This document shows positions 57,869 to 64,000 of a DNA stretch of 64,000 bases, one piece after another (the stretch's first letter is position 1; each line of letters begins with the position of its first letter). Under the pieces are notes generated by a model. The model ran no database searches. It was not told the DNA's origin and saw only the letters and a list, made by a program, of their open reading frames with translations. This DNA is from Actinoallomurus vinaceus (GTDB taxonomy: Bacteria > Actinomycetota > Actinomycetes > Streptosporangiales > Streptosporangiaceae). The position numbers and the translations under genes are program-made. Location: the NCBI RefSeq assembly GCF_039542055.1, contig NZ_BAABHK010000004.1:1-64000 (forward strand), given 5' to 3'.

Positions 57869-58363
57869 TCATGACCGGACGTCGTTCCACACCGGGCTGG
57901 AGAGGAAGTAGGTGTCGTAGAGCTCCTGGACCTCCAGGAGGCTCTGGGGCGGCACCTTCCCGTAGGCGATGCGCTCCAGGTGGCGGAAGTACTCGAACCG
58001 CTCGACGCCGGGCGTGATGACGATGAGGATGTCGGCGTCCTCCCCCGGCGCCGCGGCGAAGGCGTGCGGGGCGTCCGGCGGCACGACCACCAGGTCCCCG
58101 CGTTCGGCGGTGACGACCTGGTCGCCCGACAGGAGCTGAGCGGTGCCGTCGAGCATGTAGAACAGCTCCGCGGACTTTCCGTGCCGGTGCGGCTTGGCGC
58201 CGTCCGCGCCGTTCGCCAGGGTGACCCGCTGGGTCGACAGCGCGCCGCCGGTGGAGCTGCTGTCGGCCAGCAGCCGGATGGTGGTGGGGGCCTGGCCGAT
58301 CACCTCGGCCTCGGCGGAGCGGACGACGACGGCCTCATTGAAGTCGGGCGTGATCAGGGACAT
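57869..58363 (-). CDS. Cupin-domain protein
   Basis: The 164-residue protein carries a cupin barrel with motif 1 KPHRHGKSAELFYMLDGTAQ (His and Glu metal ligands) and motif 2 ERGDLVVVPPDAPHAFAAAP. Single-domain cupins of this type act as dioxygenases, isomerases or metabolite-binding proteins; none can be chosen here. The ATG at 58363 with GAGGAG eight bases upstream is preferred over a start 39 bases earlier. It follows the DUF4267 gene by 35 bases on the same strand, forming a two-gene unit under the TetR operators. Confidence 0.85.
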   Translation of the reverse strand: MSLITPDFNEAVVVRSAEAEVIGQAPTTIRLLADSSSTGGALSTQRVTLANGADGAKPHRHGKSAELFYMLDGTAQLLSGDQVVTAERGDLVVVPPDAPHAFAAAPGEDADILIVITPGVERFEYFRHLERIAYGKVPPQSLLEVQELYDTYFLSSPVWNDVRS

Positions 58364-58398
58364 GGGGCTTTCTCCTCTTCGGGGCGGGTTGGAAGGTC

Positions 58399-58770
58399 TC
58401 ACACGGCGAACAGCAGGGCGGCGCTGATGAGCACGGTCACGGCGGTGGCGAAGTGGATGCCGAACGCCGCGGCCTTGGTTCCGCCGTGGCGCAGGACGAT
58501 GAGGGTGTCGCCCAGGGGAGCGATCGCCACCGCGAGCATGTACCAGCCGACGGCGTGCGCGTTCGAGAAGGCGAGCAGGGCCGCGCCGATGGCGCCGTAG
58601 GTGAAGTCGCGCACCCCCTTGATGGTCAGGTACGCGGGGTCGCCGTCCTCCTTGGCCGGCACGCCGTAGCCGGCGGCAGCGGGCCGGGGGACCACCAGGA
58701 ACCGCAGGCCGATGAAGGTGATGAGGGCGACGAGAACGATGGCGAGTCCGTAGGCGATGGGGGTGAGCAT
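58399..58770 (-). CDS. DUF4267 membrane protein
   Basis: The 123-residue protein has about four transmembrane segments (IAYGLAIVLVALITFIGLRF; GAIGAALLAFSNAHAVGWY; LAVAIAPLGDTLIVLRHGG; FATAVTVLISAALLFAV) with YGVPAKEDGDPAYLTIKGVR between the first two, the DUF4267 pattern. These small proteins are often divergent from TetR-type regulators and their role is unknown. The ATG at 58770 with GGAG six bases upstream is much better than the long frame start at 59202. It heads the unit with the cupin gene. Confidence 0.85.
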   Translation of the reverse strand: MLTPIAYGLAIVLVALITFIGLRFLVVPRPAAAGYGVPAKEDGDPAYLTIKGVRDFTYGAIGAALLAFSNAHAVGWYMLAVAIAPLGDTLIVLRHGGTKAAAFGIHFATAVTVLISAALLFAV

Positions 58771-58787
58771 GAGGATCTCCGTTTTTG

Positions 58788-58800
58788 CTAGCAGCGCTAG
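58788..58800. promoter_or_regulatory. TetR operator A (CTAGC-AGC-GCTAG)
   Basis: A perfect five-base inverted repeat with three-base centre lies 18 bases upstream of the DUF4267 start. An identical half-site pattern is at 58838-58850, and a further CTAGC half-site lies at 58814-58818. Confidence 0.7.
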
Positions 58801-58825
58801 GAACGAGATCGACACTAGCAGAGCG

Positions 58826-58853
58826 TTGGCAGCTTGGCTAGCGGTGCTAGAAT
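58826..58853 (+). promoter_or_regulatory. Promoter of the TetR gene (TTGGCA-N16-TAGAAT), leaderless
   Basis: TTGGCA at 58826-58831 and TAGAAT at 58848-58853 are 16 bases apart. The -10 ends seven bases before the ATG at 58861, so the transcript should begin at the start codon. No ribosome site is present. Confidence 0.65.
58838..58850. promoter_or_regulatory. TetR operator B (CTAGC-GGT-GCTAG)
   Basis: Same half-sites and spacing as operator A, centres 50 bases apart. It overlaps the -10 element of the TetR gene, the expected autorepression geometry. Confidence 0.7.
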
Positions 58854-58860
58854 TCGGGTC

Positions 58861-59433
58861 ATGTCGATCCAGACGCGCCGGGAGCGCGAGCGGGCAGAGC
58901 GGGAACGGTTGATCGTCACGACGGCCCGGGAACTGGCCGAGTCCGAGGGCTGGGACGCGGTGACCACTCGCCGGCTGGCCGCCGAGATCGAGTACAGCCA
59001 GCCGGTCCTCTACAGCCACTTCAAGGGCAAGGACGCCATCATGGCCGCCGTCGTGGTCGAGGGCTTCGCCGACATGGCCGCCGAGCTGCGCGCGGCCCGT
59101 ACGGCGGCGCCCGATCCGCGGCAGGCTCTGGCGGCCGTCGGCGCGGCGTACGCGGCCTTCGCCGAGCGGCGGCCCGCACTGTACGACGCGATGTTCACGC
59201 ACGCCGTCGACCTGCCGTTCGCCACCCCCGAGGCGCCGCCCGCCCTGAAGGCGGCGTTCGGCGAGCTACTGGAGGTGGTCCGGCCGCTGGCGGGTGACGA
59301 CGATCTCCCGGCGCTGGCCGAGACGTTCTGGAGCGGGCTGCACGGGCTCATGACGCTGATGCGCAGCGGCCGCCTCCGCCGCGAGGATCACGACAAGCGC
59401 CTGGCCATCCTCATCGGCCGCTTCTCGGGCTGA
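58861..59433 (+). CDS. TetR-family repressor of the DUF4267-cupin unit
   Basis: The 190-residue regulator has an N-terminal HTH (LIVTTARELAESEGWDAVTT, RRLAAEIEYSQPVLYSHFKG, KDAIMAAVVVEGF) and a helical ligand domain with HAVDLPFATPEAPPAL, related to the TetR_C_13/WHG group. It is divergent from the DUF4267-cupin pair with two operators in the 90-base gap, so it probably represses both units. The ATG at 58861 fits a leaderless transcript and is preferred over a frame start 27 bases upstream. Confidence 0.88.
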   Translation: MSIQTRRERERAERERLIVTTARELAESEGWDAVTTRRLAAEIEYSQPVLYSHFKGKDAIMAAVVVEGFADMAAELRAARTAAPDPRQALAAVGAAYAAFAERRPALYDAMFTHAVDLPFATPEAPPALKAAFGELLEVVRPLAGDDDLPALAETFWSGLHGLMTLMRSGRLRREDHDKRLAILIGRFSG

Positions 59434-59523
59434 GCCTCTTAAGAGCGGGCAACGGAGCAATTCTGCCAAAGGTCGCAGATCCGCATCACGGACCTCGATA
59501 CCTCAGAGAATCGTTCTGACGCG

Positions 59524-59558
59524 CCCGGGTGCGGTCGGGCCGCCCGACCACACCCGGG
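59524..59558. terminator. Bidirectional terminator hairpin
   Basis: A 16-base stem with one mismatch (CCCGGGTG, then GGTCGGG, paired with CCCGACC, then CACCCGGG) has a three-base loop. It lies between the TetR gene and the convergent small secreted protein gene. Confidence 0.65.
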
Positions 59559-59572
59559 GCTCACGAACACCG

Positions 59573-59794
59573 TCAGATGGGCTTGATCCAGAGAATGTAC
59601 GGCGGGGCGCCGCCGTCGTGCGTGCACATGTAAGCCCAGCCCTCGCGGTGATACTGCTGGCCGGCATCAATGCACTGGGATTGCGAGTTGTAACGCGCGA
59701 CGGCCTTCCAGTCAGCCGCCTGAGCAGGTGCGCTCAGACCGGCGACCGCCACGATGGCGAGCCCGGCGCTCACGGCTGCCGTACGCAGGCGCAT
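59573..59794 (-). CDS. Small secreted protein
   Basis: The 73-residue protein has a signal peptide (MRLRTAAVSAGLAIVAVAGL, cut after PAQAA) and a 50-residue mature part with two cysteines (SQSQCIDAG and WAYMCTHDG) that could form one disulfide, ending GGAPPYILWIKPI. It resembles short secreted proteins widespread in actinomycetes with no assigned role. The ATG at 59794 follows GGAGGGAGAGG and is preferred to the start at 59842. Confidence 0.7.
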   Translation of the reverse strand: MRLRTAAVSAGLAIVAVAGLSAPAQAADWKAVARYNSQSQCIDAGQQYHREGWAYMCTHDGGAPPYILWIKPI

Positions 59795-60031
59795 TTGCCT
59801 CTCCCTCCTGTCGGGGATCTCGGGAATCGGGTCACCGATCACTCCGTCCGGCAGTGATCACCCGACCCACTGTGGCGCGCTCGAAGATCGCCCCAGAGGT
59901 AGGCGAGCAAGGCCGGTCTGACCAAAATGATCTTGACGCGACGGATACACAATGCCTGCGGGAAGCCCTGTCCGCAAGGGATTCGGCTGCCCGGATTCCG
60001 GCCGCTTCCTGACCCGGAGTTGACTCCCCGG

Positions 60032-60070
60032 CGGCCGTTCCCGCCCTGGGCGGCGGGGCGGGAACGGCCG
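60032..60070 (-). terminator. Terminator of the first GH18 gene
   Basis: CGGCCGTTCCCGCCC and GGGCGGGAACGGCCG form a perfect 15-base stem with a nine-base loop, about 31 bases after the GH18 stop. Confidence 0.7.
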
Positions 60071-60100
60071 TGGGGCTCTCCCTCCTCGGTGGCCTCCGCG

Positions 60101-61675
60101 TCAGCCTGTGAATCCCTTGAAGATGTTGGTGAACTCGTACGTGCTCTGGCTGATGCCGCTGCACGTCGGCGAGACCGAGCCGTTCGGGCAGCCGCCGTTG
60201 TCGCGGCCGACGGACCAGAAGCCGATGTACCCGACGTGGTTGGTCTGGGCGTAGCTCAGCACCTGGCGGGCGATCGCCTGGGTGGTGGTCGGGCCGGTGT
60301 CGTTCTTACCGATCATCGGGGTCAGGCCGAGCATCCGCTTGAGGTCGGCGTCGCTCTTGCCGGTCCAGATCTGCTTCATCTGGCCGAGCGTCGCGTTCGC
60401 CGCCGAGATCAGGGCGTCGCCCCACGACCCGGAGTACCCGAAGTCCATGAGCATCGGGTTGACGGTGACGTTGAGGCCACGGGAGGCGGCGTCCTGCAGG
60501 ATCTGCACCGAGAACGGGTCGACGCCGTAGTCCTGGGCCTGCACCCGCAGGGTGTACGTGACGGTGGTCCCGCGTTCGCTCTGCAGTTGCTTGAGCGCGG
60601 TGTTGACCTGCGCGACCGGGATCGACGCCTCGACGTCCACGTCGATGTGGTTGCTGCCGACGGCGTCGAGGGCCTTCTTGTACGCGGCGAGCAGCGCGGC
60701 GGAACTGCCGCAGGTGTTCTCCAGGTACGGCCCGTTGGCGCCGCCGGTGGCCACGGTGACGTCGCCTCCGACGCTCTTGAGGTCGTTGACCTCGCCGATG
60801 ACGCGGGAGTCGTTGAGGGCGATCGTGCCGCCCCAGGACGGGTTGCAGCCGGTGCTGTCCGCGAGCGCGAACGCCAGGGTGAAGTGCTTCTGGCCGGTCG
60901 CCGTGGCCACGTCCTTCAACGTCGGGGTGGCCATCGTGATGTCGACGTACGGCGAGAACACGCCGGCGCCGCCACCGCCCCCGCCGCCGCTGTCGGTGGT
61001 GGCGCTGACCGAGGCGCTGGAGGCCGAGAGGTTCCCGGCGGCGTCCTTGGCCCGCACCGTGAAGGAGTACGAGGTCGAGGCGCTCAACCCGGTGACGGTG
61101 GCGCTGGTCCCGGACACCGTCGTGGCGAGAGAAGAGCCCTGGTAGACGTCATAGCCCGTGACGCCGACGTTGTCGGTCGAGGCCGTCCAGGACAGCGACA
61201 CGCTCGACGACGTGTGGCCGGTCACCGTCAGTCCGGTGGGCGTGGTGGGCGCCTGTGTATCGGAGCCACCGCCTCCGCCCCCGCCGCCACAGGCCGCGCC
61301 GTTGAGCGTGCAGCCGGTCGGCGTGCCGCTGCCCGAGGCCACGAACCCGAACGTCGTCGAGGCACCTGCCGCGATCGAGCCGTTGTAATCCCGGTTCGTG
61401 AACGTGTAATGCGACCCCGACTGGGTCAGCAACGCGTCCCAGTACGTGCCCACCGACGACCCCGAGGGCAGATCGAACGCCACCGACCACCCGTTCAGCG
61501 CCGACGAGCCATTGTTCGTGATCGTGAACTGTGCCTGATAGCCGCTCCCCCAATCCGACGTCTTGGCGAACGTCGCGGTGTTCGCCGCCGCGTACGCCGG
61601 CACGGCCGTCAGCAGGACGGCCAAGGGCAGTAGCAGCATCCCGAAGATCAGGGACGCGATCTGAGATCTCTTCAA
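60101..61675 (-). CDS. Secreted chitinase-like GH18 enzyme with CBM2 and FN3 modules (A)
   Basis: The 524-residue protein has a signal peptide (residues 1-30), a CBM2 chitin/cellulose-binding module (about 31-129, TATFAKTSDWGSGYQAQFTI), a poly-Gly linker, one FN3 module (about 142-225, TPTGLTVTGHTSSSVSLSWT) and a GH18 domain (about 238-524). The catalytic strand reads HIDVDVEAS, giving the DxDxE triad in a close variant of DGxDxDxE; WGGTIALNDSRVIGEVNDLK precedes it. It should hydrolyse chitin or related glycans outside the cell. TTG start with GAGAGAGG upstream. It lies next to a paralogue with almost identical binding modules. Confidence 0.88.
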   Translation of the reverse strand: MKRSQIASLIFGMLLLPLAVLLTAVPAYAAANTATFAKTSDWGSGYQAQFTITNNGSSALNGWSVAFDLPSGSSVGTYWDALLTQSGSHYTFTNRDYNGSIAAGASTTFGFVASGSGTPTGCTLNGAACGGGGGGGGSDTQAPTTPTGLTVTGHTSSSVSLSWTASTDNVGVTGYDVYQGSSLATTVSGTSATVTGLSASTSYSFTVRAKDAAGNLSASSASVSATTDSGGGGGGGAGVFSPYVDITMATPTLKDVATATGQKHFTLAFALADSTGCNPSWGGTIALNDSRVIGEVNDLKSVGGDVTVATGGANGPYLENTCGSSAALLAAYKKALDAVGSNHIDVDVEASIPVAQVNTALKQLQSERGTTVTYTLRVQAQDYGVDPFSVQILQDAASRGLNVTVNPMLMDFGYSGSWGDALISAANATLGQMKQIWTGKSDADLKRMLGLTPMIGKNDTGPTTTQAIARQVLSYAQTNHVGYIGFWSVGRDNGGCPNGSVSPTCSGISQSTYEFTNIFKGFTG

Positions 61676-61702
61676 GGCGGGGAACCTCTCTCGTGGGATG
61701 GT

Positions 61703-61747
61703 CCGGCTCCCGGCCGCGTCGGCGGGGTGACAACGACCGGGAGCCGG
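61703..61747 (-). terminator. Hairpin between the two GH18 genes
   Basis: CCGGCTCCCGG and CCGGGAGCCGG form a perfect 11-base stem with a 23-base loop, just after the second GH18 stop and before the first GH18 start. It would limit read-through. Confidence 0.55.
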
Positions 61748-61750
61748 CGC

Positions 61751-63370
61751 TCAACCGGTGAACTGGCCGATGATCTTGGCGAAGTCGTACGGCTGCTGGG
61801 TGACGCCGCTGCACTTGCCGTCCACCCAGCCCGTGGTGCCGGTGCACTGGCGGTCGCGGTTCAGCGCCCAGAACGACAGCCGGCCGAGATGGTGCTGCTG
61901 CGCGTAGCCGAGCAGCGTGCGGAAGGTGTCCTGCGTGAACAGTTCGCTGGGCTGGTCGGTGTGGCCGTTCATCAGGATCAGGCCCGTCCGGGCGTAGACG
62001 GTGGCGTCGGACAGGTCGGGGCGCAGCGTCGCCAGCTGGGCGTGGGCGGCCTCCATGACCTTCTGGACGTCGGCGGCCATGGACGCGGCCGGGCCTCCGT
62101 AGTCGAACACCATCACCGCGTACATGTCGATGTCGGCGCCGTTGTCCTTGGCCCGCTGGATCTCGGCCTTGTCGAGGTCGCTGAGGCCGACGGTCGTGAC
62201 CGGCATCGTCAGGGAGACCTCCAGCTTCTTCCCTGCCGCCGCGGCGTTCTGCTTGAGGATCTTGATGGCCTGGAAACGCCGGGTCTCCCCCGCGGCGTCG
62301 CCCAGGTCGTCGCCCTCGATGTCGAAGTCGACGTGGGTGAGCGTGTACTTGTCGATCACCTGCTGGTACGCCTGGGCCAGCGATGAGGCGTCGGAGCAGG
62401 CCGCGCCGAGTTCGAGGCCGTTGTAGCCGCCGAAGGAGACGGCGACATCGCCGCCGGCCGCGCGTACGGCGTCCACCTGCGCCTTCACGGCCGTGTCCGA
62501 GGACACCGTCAGCGCCGCGTCGCCGTCCCAGGTCGGGGTGCAGCCGCCGCCGTTCGGGGCGAGCACGAACGCGAGGACGAGCGAGTTCACGCCGCTGCCG
62601 GAGACGATGGCGGAGATCGGCTGCGGGTCGTTGTCGAGCGGCATGAAGTACGGGGCCGCCCGCAGTCCTCCGGACGGCGTGGTCCCGCCGGCGTCGGTGG
62701 TGGCGGTGACGGTCGCCGAGAACGCCGACGCGTTGCCCGCGGCGTCCTTGGCCCGCACCTTGAAGGAGTACGAGGTCGAGGCACTCAACCCCGTGACCGT
62801 GGCGCTGGTCCCCGACACCGTCGTGGCCGAAGACGCGCCCTGATAGACCTCATAGCCGGTCACACCGACGTTGTCCGTGGAGGCCGTCCAGGACAACGAC
62901 ACGCTCGAGGACGTGTGCCCGGTCACCGTCAACCCGGACGGAGTGCTGGGCGCCTGCGTGTCCGAACCGCCGCCCCCGCCGTCACACGAGCCGTCGTTCA
63001 GCGTGCAGCCGGTCGGCGTGCCACTGCCCGAGACCACGAACCCGAACGTCGTCGACGCACCCGCCGCGATCGCACCGTTGTAGTCCCGGTTCTTGAACGT
63101 GTAATGCGAGCCGGACTGGGTCAGCAACGCATCCCAGTACGTACCGACCGACGAGCCCGAGGGCAGATCGAACGCCACCGACCACCCATTGATCGCCGAC
63201 GAACCATTGTTCTTGATCGTGAACTGGCCCTGATAGCCGCTGCCCCAGTCGGACGTCTTGGCGAACGTCGCGGTGAGCGTTCCGGCGGCTCGGGCGGGTC
63301 CGCGGCTGACGACGCCGAGGACGAGGAGACAGGCGGCGAGGATGGTCAGGGCACGTGGGCGAGCACGCAC
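61751..63370 (-). CDS. Secreted chitinase-like GH18 enzyme with CBM2 and FN3 modules (B)
   Basis: The 539-residue protein has a signal peptide (1-28), CBM2 (about 29-127), FN3 (about 140-222) and GH18 (about 233-539) modules. The catalytic strand is THVDFDIEGDDL, a proper DxDxE triad. The CBM2 and FN3 parts are nearly identical to those of the neighbour, while the GH18 domains are clearly different, so the pair arose by module reuse or gene conversion, not by simple recent duplication. AAGGAGG precedes the GTG start. The upstream gap has candidate sugar-responsive operators. Confidence 0.88.
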   Translation of the reverse strand: MRARPRALTILAACLLVLGVVSRGPARAAGTLTATFAKTSDWGSGYQGQFTIKNNGSSAINGWSVAFDLPSGSSVGTYWDALLTQSGSHYTFKNRDYNGAIAAGASTTFGFVVSGSGTPTGCTLNDGSCDGGGGGSDTQAPSTPSGLTVTGHTSSSVSLSWTASTDNVGVTGYEVYQGASSATTVSGTSATVTGLSASTSYSFKVRAKDAAGNASAFSATVTATTDAGGTTPSGGLRAAPYFMPLDNDPQPISAIVSGSGVNSLVLAFVLAPNGGGCTPTWDGDAALTVSSDTAVKAQVDAVRAAGGDVAVSFGGYNGLELGAACSDASSLAQAYQQVIDKYTLTHVDFDIEGDDLGDAAGETRRFQAIKILKQNAAAAGKKLEVSLTMPVTTVGLSDLDKAEIQRAKDNGADIDMYAVMVFDYGGPAASMAADVQKVMEAAHAQLATLRPDLSDATVYARTGLILMNGHTDQPSELFTQDTFRTLLGYAQQHHLGRLSFWALNRDRQCTGTTGWVDGKCSGVTQQPYDFAKIIGQFTG

Positions 63371-63537
63371 GGGTCCTCCTTGCGGGGCACCCGCGCACAG
63401 GCGCGGGCGGGGTCGCGTCCGGCAGTAGGAACCCTGTCGCTGTCGTCGGGCGAGCCCCCGGCGGCGTACGCCTGCGCCTTACGTGAAGCGGCAGTCGCTC
63501 CGAGTGGACCCGATGTGAACGACGCCCGTCAATACTC

Positions 63538-63557
63538 TTAAGAAAGTTTCCTTTTAG
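63538..63557. promoter_or_regulatory. Imperfect AAAGTTTC-centred palindrome upstream of GH18 (B)
   Basis: TTAAGAAAGTTTCCTTTTAG is an A+T-rich near-palindrome about 170 bases upstream of the GH18 start in an otherwise G+C-rich gap. Similar AAACTTTC-centred sites occur before actinomycete CAZyme genes, by recollection; the regulator is unknown. Confidence 0.35.
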
Positions 63558-63662
63558 TTATGGAACGGTGCCGGCGGACCGCTCGTCAGTGGCTAGACCA
63601 GAGCACCGACGACGTGACCGGAATGCCTGATCGAGCGGTCCGAAACGCGGCACCTCGGGTGA

Positions 63663-64000
63663 TCAGTCGATGTTCCGGGCGAGCAGGTCCGGGTGGTCCG
63701 GGTCGATGTGCCAGCTGTTGACCCGTCGTGGGTGGATCCGGATGACCTCATTGCTGAAGAAACCCGGCGCCAGGGGAGGCTCCTCGACGGCGAGCGTCTC
63801 GGCGCGGCCCCGGATCTCGACGCCCCGCCCCCAGCCGGGTTTGACCGCCCCCGGCTCGTCGGGCGTCATGTCGTCGACCACGAACGCGACCACGGGGTTG
63901 GACCGCGCGTTGCGGTACTTCTGGCTGGCGCTCAGCTTCGGGCCGCCGATGTCGATCGTGTCGTCGTCGTTCAGCCGGAAGCCGACCGGCCGTACCTGGA
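63663..64000 (-). CDS. PPOX-class F420-dependent flavin-like protein, C-terminal part (cut by window edge)
   Basis: The visible 112 residues read GFRLNDDDTIDIGGPKLSAS, KYRNARSNPVVAFVVDD, then WGRGVEIRGRAETLAVEEPP and VIRIHPRRVNSWHID. This is the C-terminal two-thirds of a PPOX-type split barrel of the F420-dependent class. The N-terminal third lies beyond 64000. The stop is at 63663, 292 bases from the GH18 start of the neighbour. Confidence 0.75.
   Translation of the reverse strand, partial: QVRPVGFRLNDDDTIDIGGPKLSASQKYRNARSNPVVAFVVDDMTPDEPGAVKPGWGRGVEIRGRAETLAVEEPPLAPGFFSNEVIRIHPRRVNSWHIDPDHPDLLARNID

Overview
The window is high-GC actinomycete chromosome: about 70% G+C, GTG and TTG starts, many ECF sigma factors, AfsR/SARP and ATP-binding LuxR regulators, an IdeR-type iron box, Tat and CBM2 secreted enzymes. 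The mix (dnaG overlapping a principal sigma gene, dgt nearby, paired CBM2-FN3-GH18 enzymes, F420-type PPOX proteins) fits a Streptosporangiales/Thermomonosporaceae-like organism. That placement is an inference; no rRNA is present.

Layout. 1-7.5 kb: a cut-off XRE regulator, a secreted DUF642-like protein, a SigE-family sigma with a membrane partner, an MFS exporter with micro-ORFs in its leader, a HIT protein, and a PPOX / YCII (DGPF) / ECF42 sigma cassette. 7.5-14.7 kb: an accessory island ending at a tRNA(CAU). It holds a Tn3 transposase relic, a flavin monooxygenase/TetR pair with two operators, a resolvase without its catalytic serine end, several broken genes, and an Rrf2 repressor with two matching operators around itself and an NTF2-like gene. 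14.8-18.9 kb: a DctA dicarboxylate symporter divergent from a DcuS/DcuR-type two-component system. 19-26.3 kb: an anti-sigma-like ATPase, a 967-residue LuxR regulator, and a coupled pair made of a Cys-nucleophile alpha/beta hydrolase and a cholesterol-oxidase-like GMC oxidoreductase with an extra C-terminal domain.

26.3-38.7 kb: a DeoR regulator, a GlcD-type FAD oxidase, about 0.9 kb of decayed tandem repeats, a C-S lyase/aminotransferase, an acetyltransferase, a Tat-exported sulfite-oxidase-like enzyme, a SigE-like ECF sigma, a SARP regulator carrying a low-complexity insertion, a secreted CHAP protein and tRNA-Asn. 38.7-47.7 kb: a YtxH-like protein, a glucosylglycerate-hydrolase-like enzyme, a second decayed repeat tract, efeO-efeB under an iron box, a dead TnpB insertion element, and the dnaG-sigma pair with overlapping stop and start. 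48-55.6 kb: a block (ABC ATPase, lactate permease, ferredoxin-reductase-like enzyme, ECF41 sigma, AhpD-like protein) lying between dnaG and dgt, with a duplication scar at the dgt junction. 55.7-64 kb: Nudix hydrolase, M48 protease, a cupin/DUF4267 operon divergent from a TetR with twin operators, a small secreted protein, two tandem chitinase-like GH18 enzymes and a cut-off PPOX protein.

No CRISPR array, rRNA or biosynthetic megasynthase was seen. The most unusual items are the hydrolase/GMC oxidase pair, the matched operator pairs (Rrf2, two TetR systems, an ECF41 promoter), the dgt-side duplication scar with its 41-codon chimeric ORF, and the recurrent low-complexity expansions both between genes and inside two regulators.
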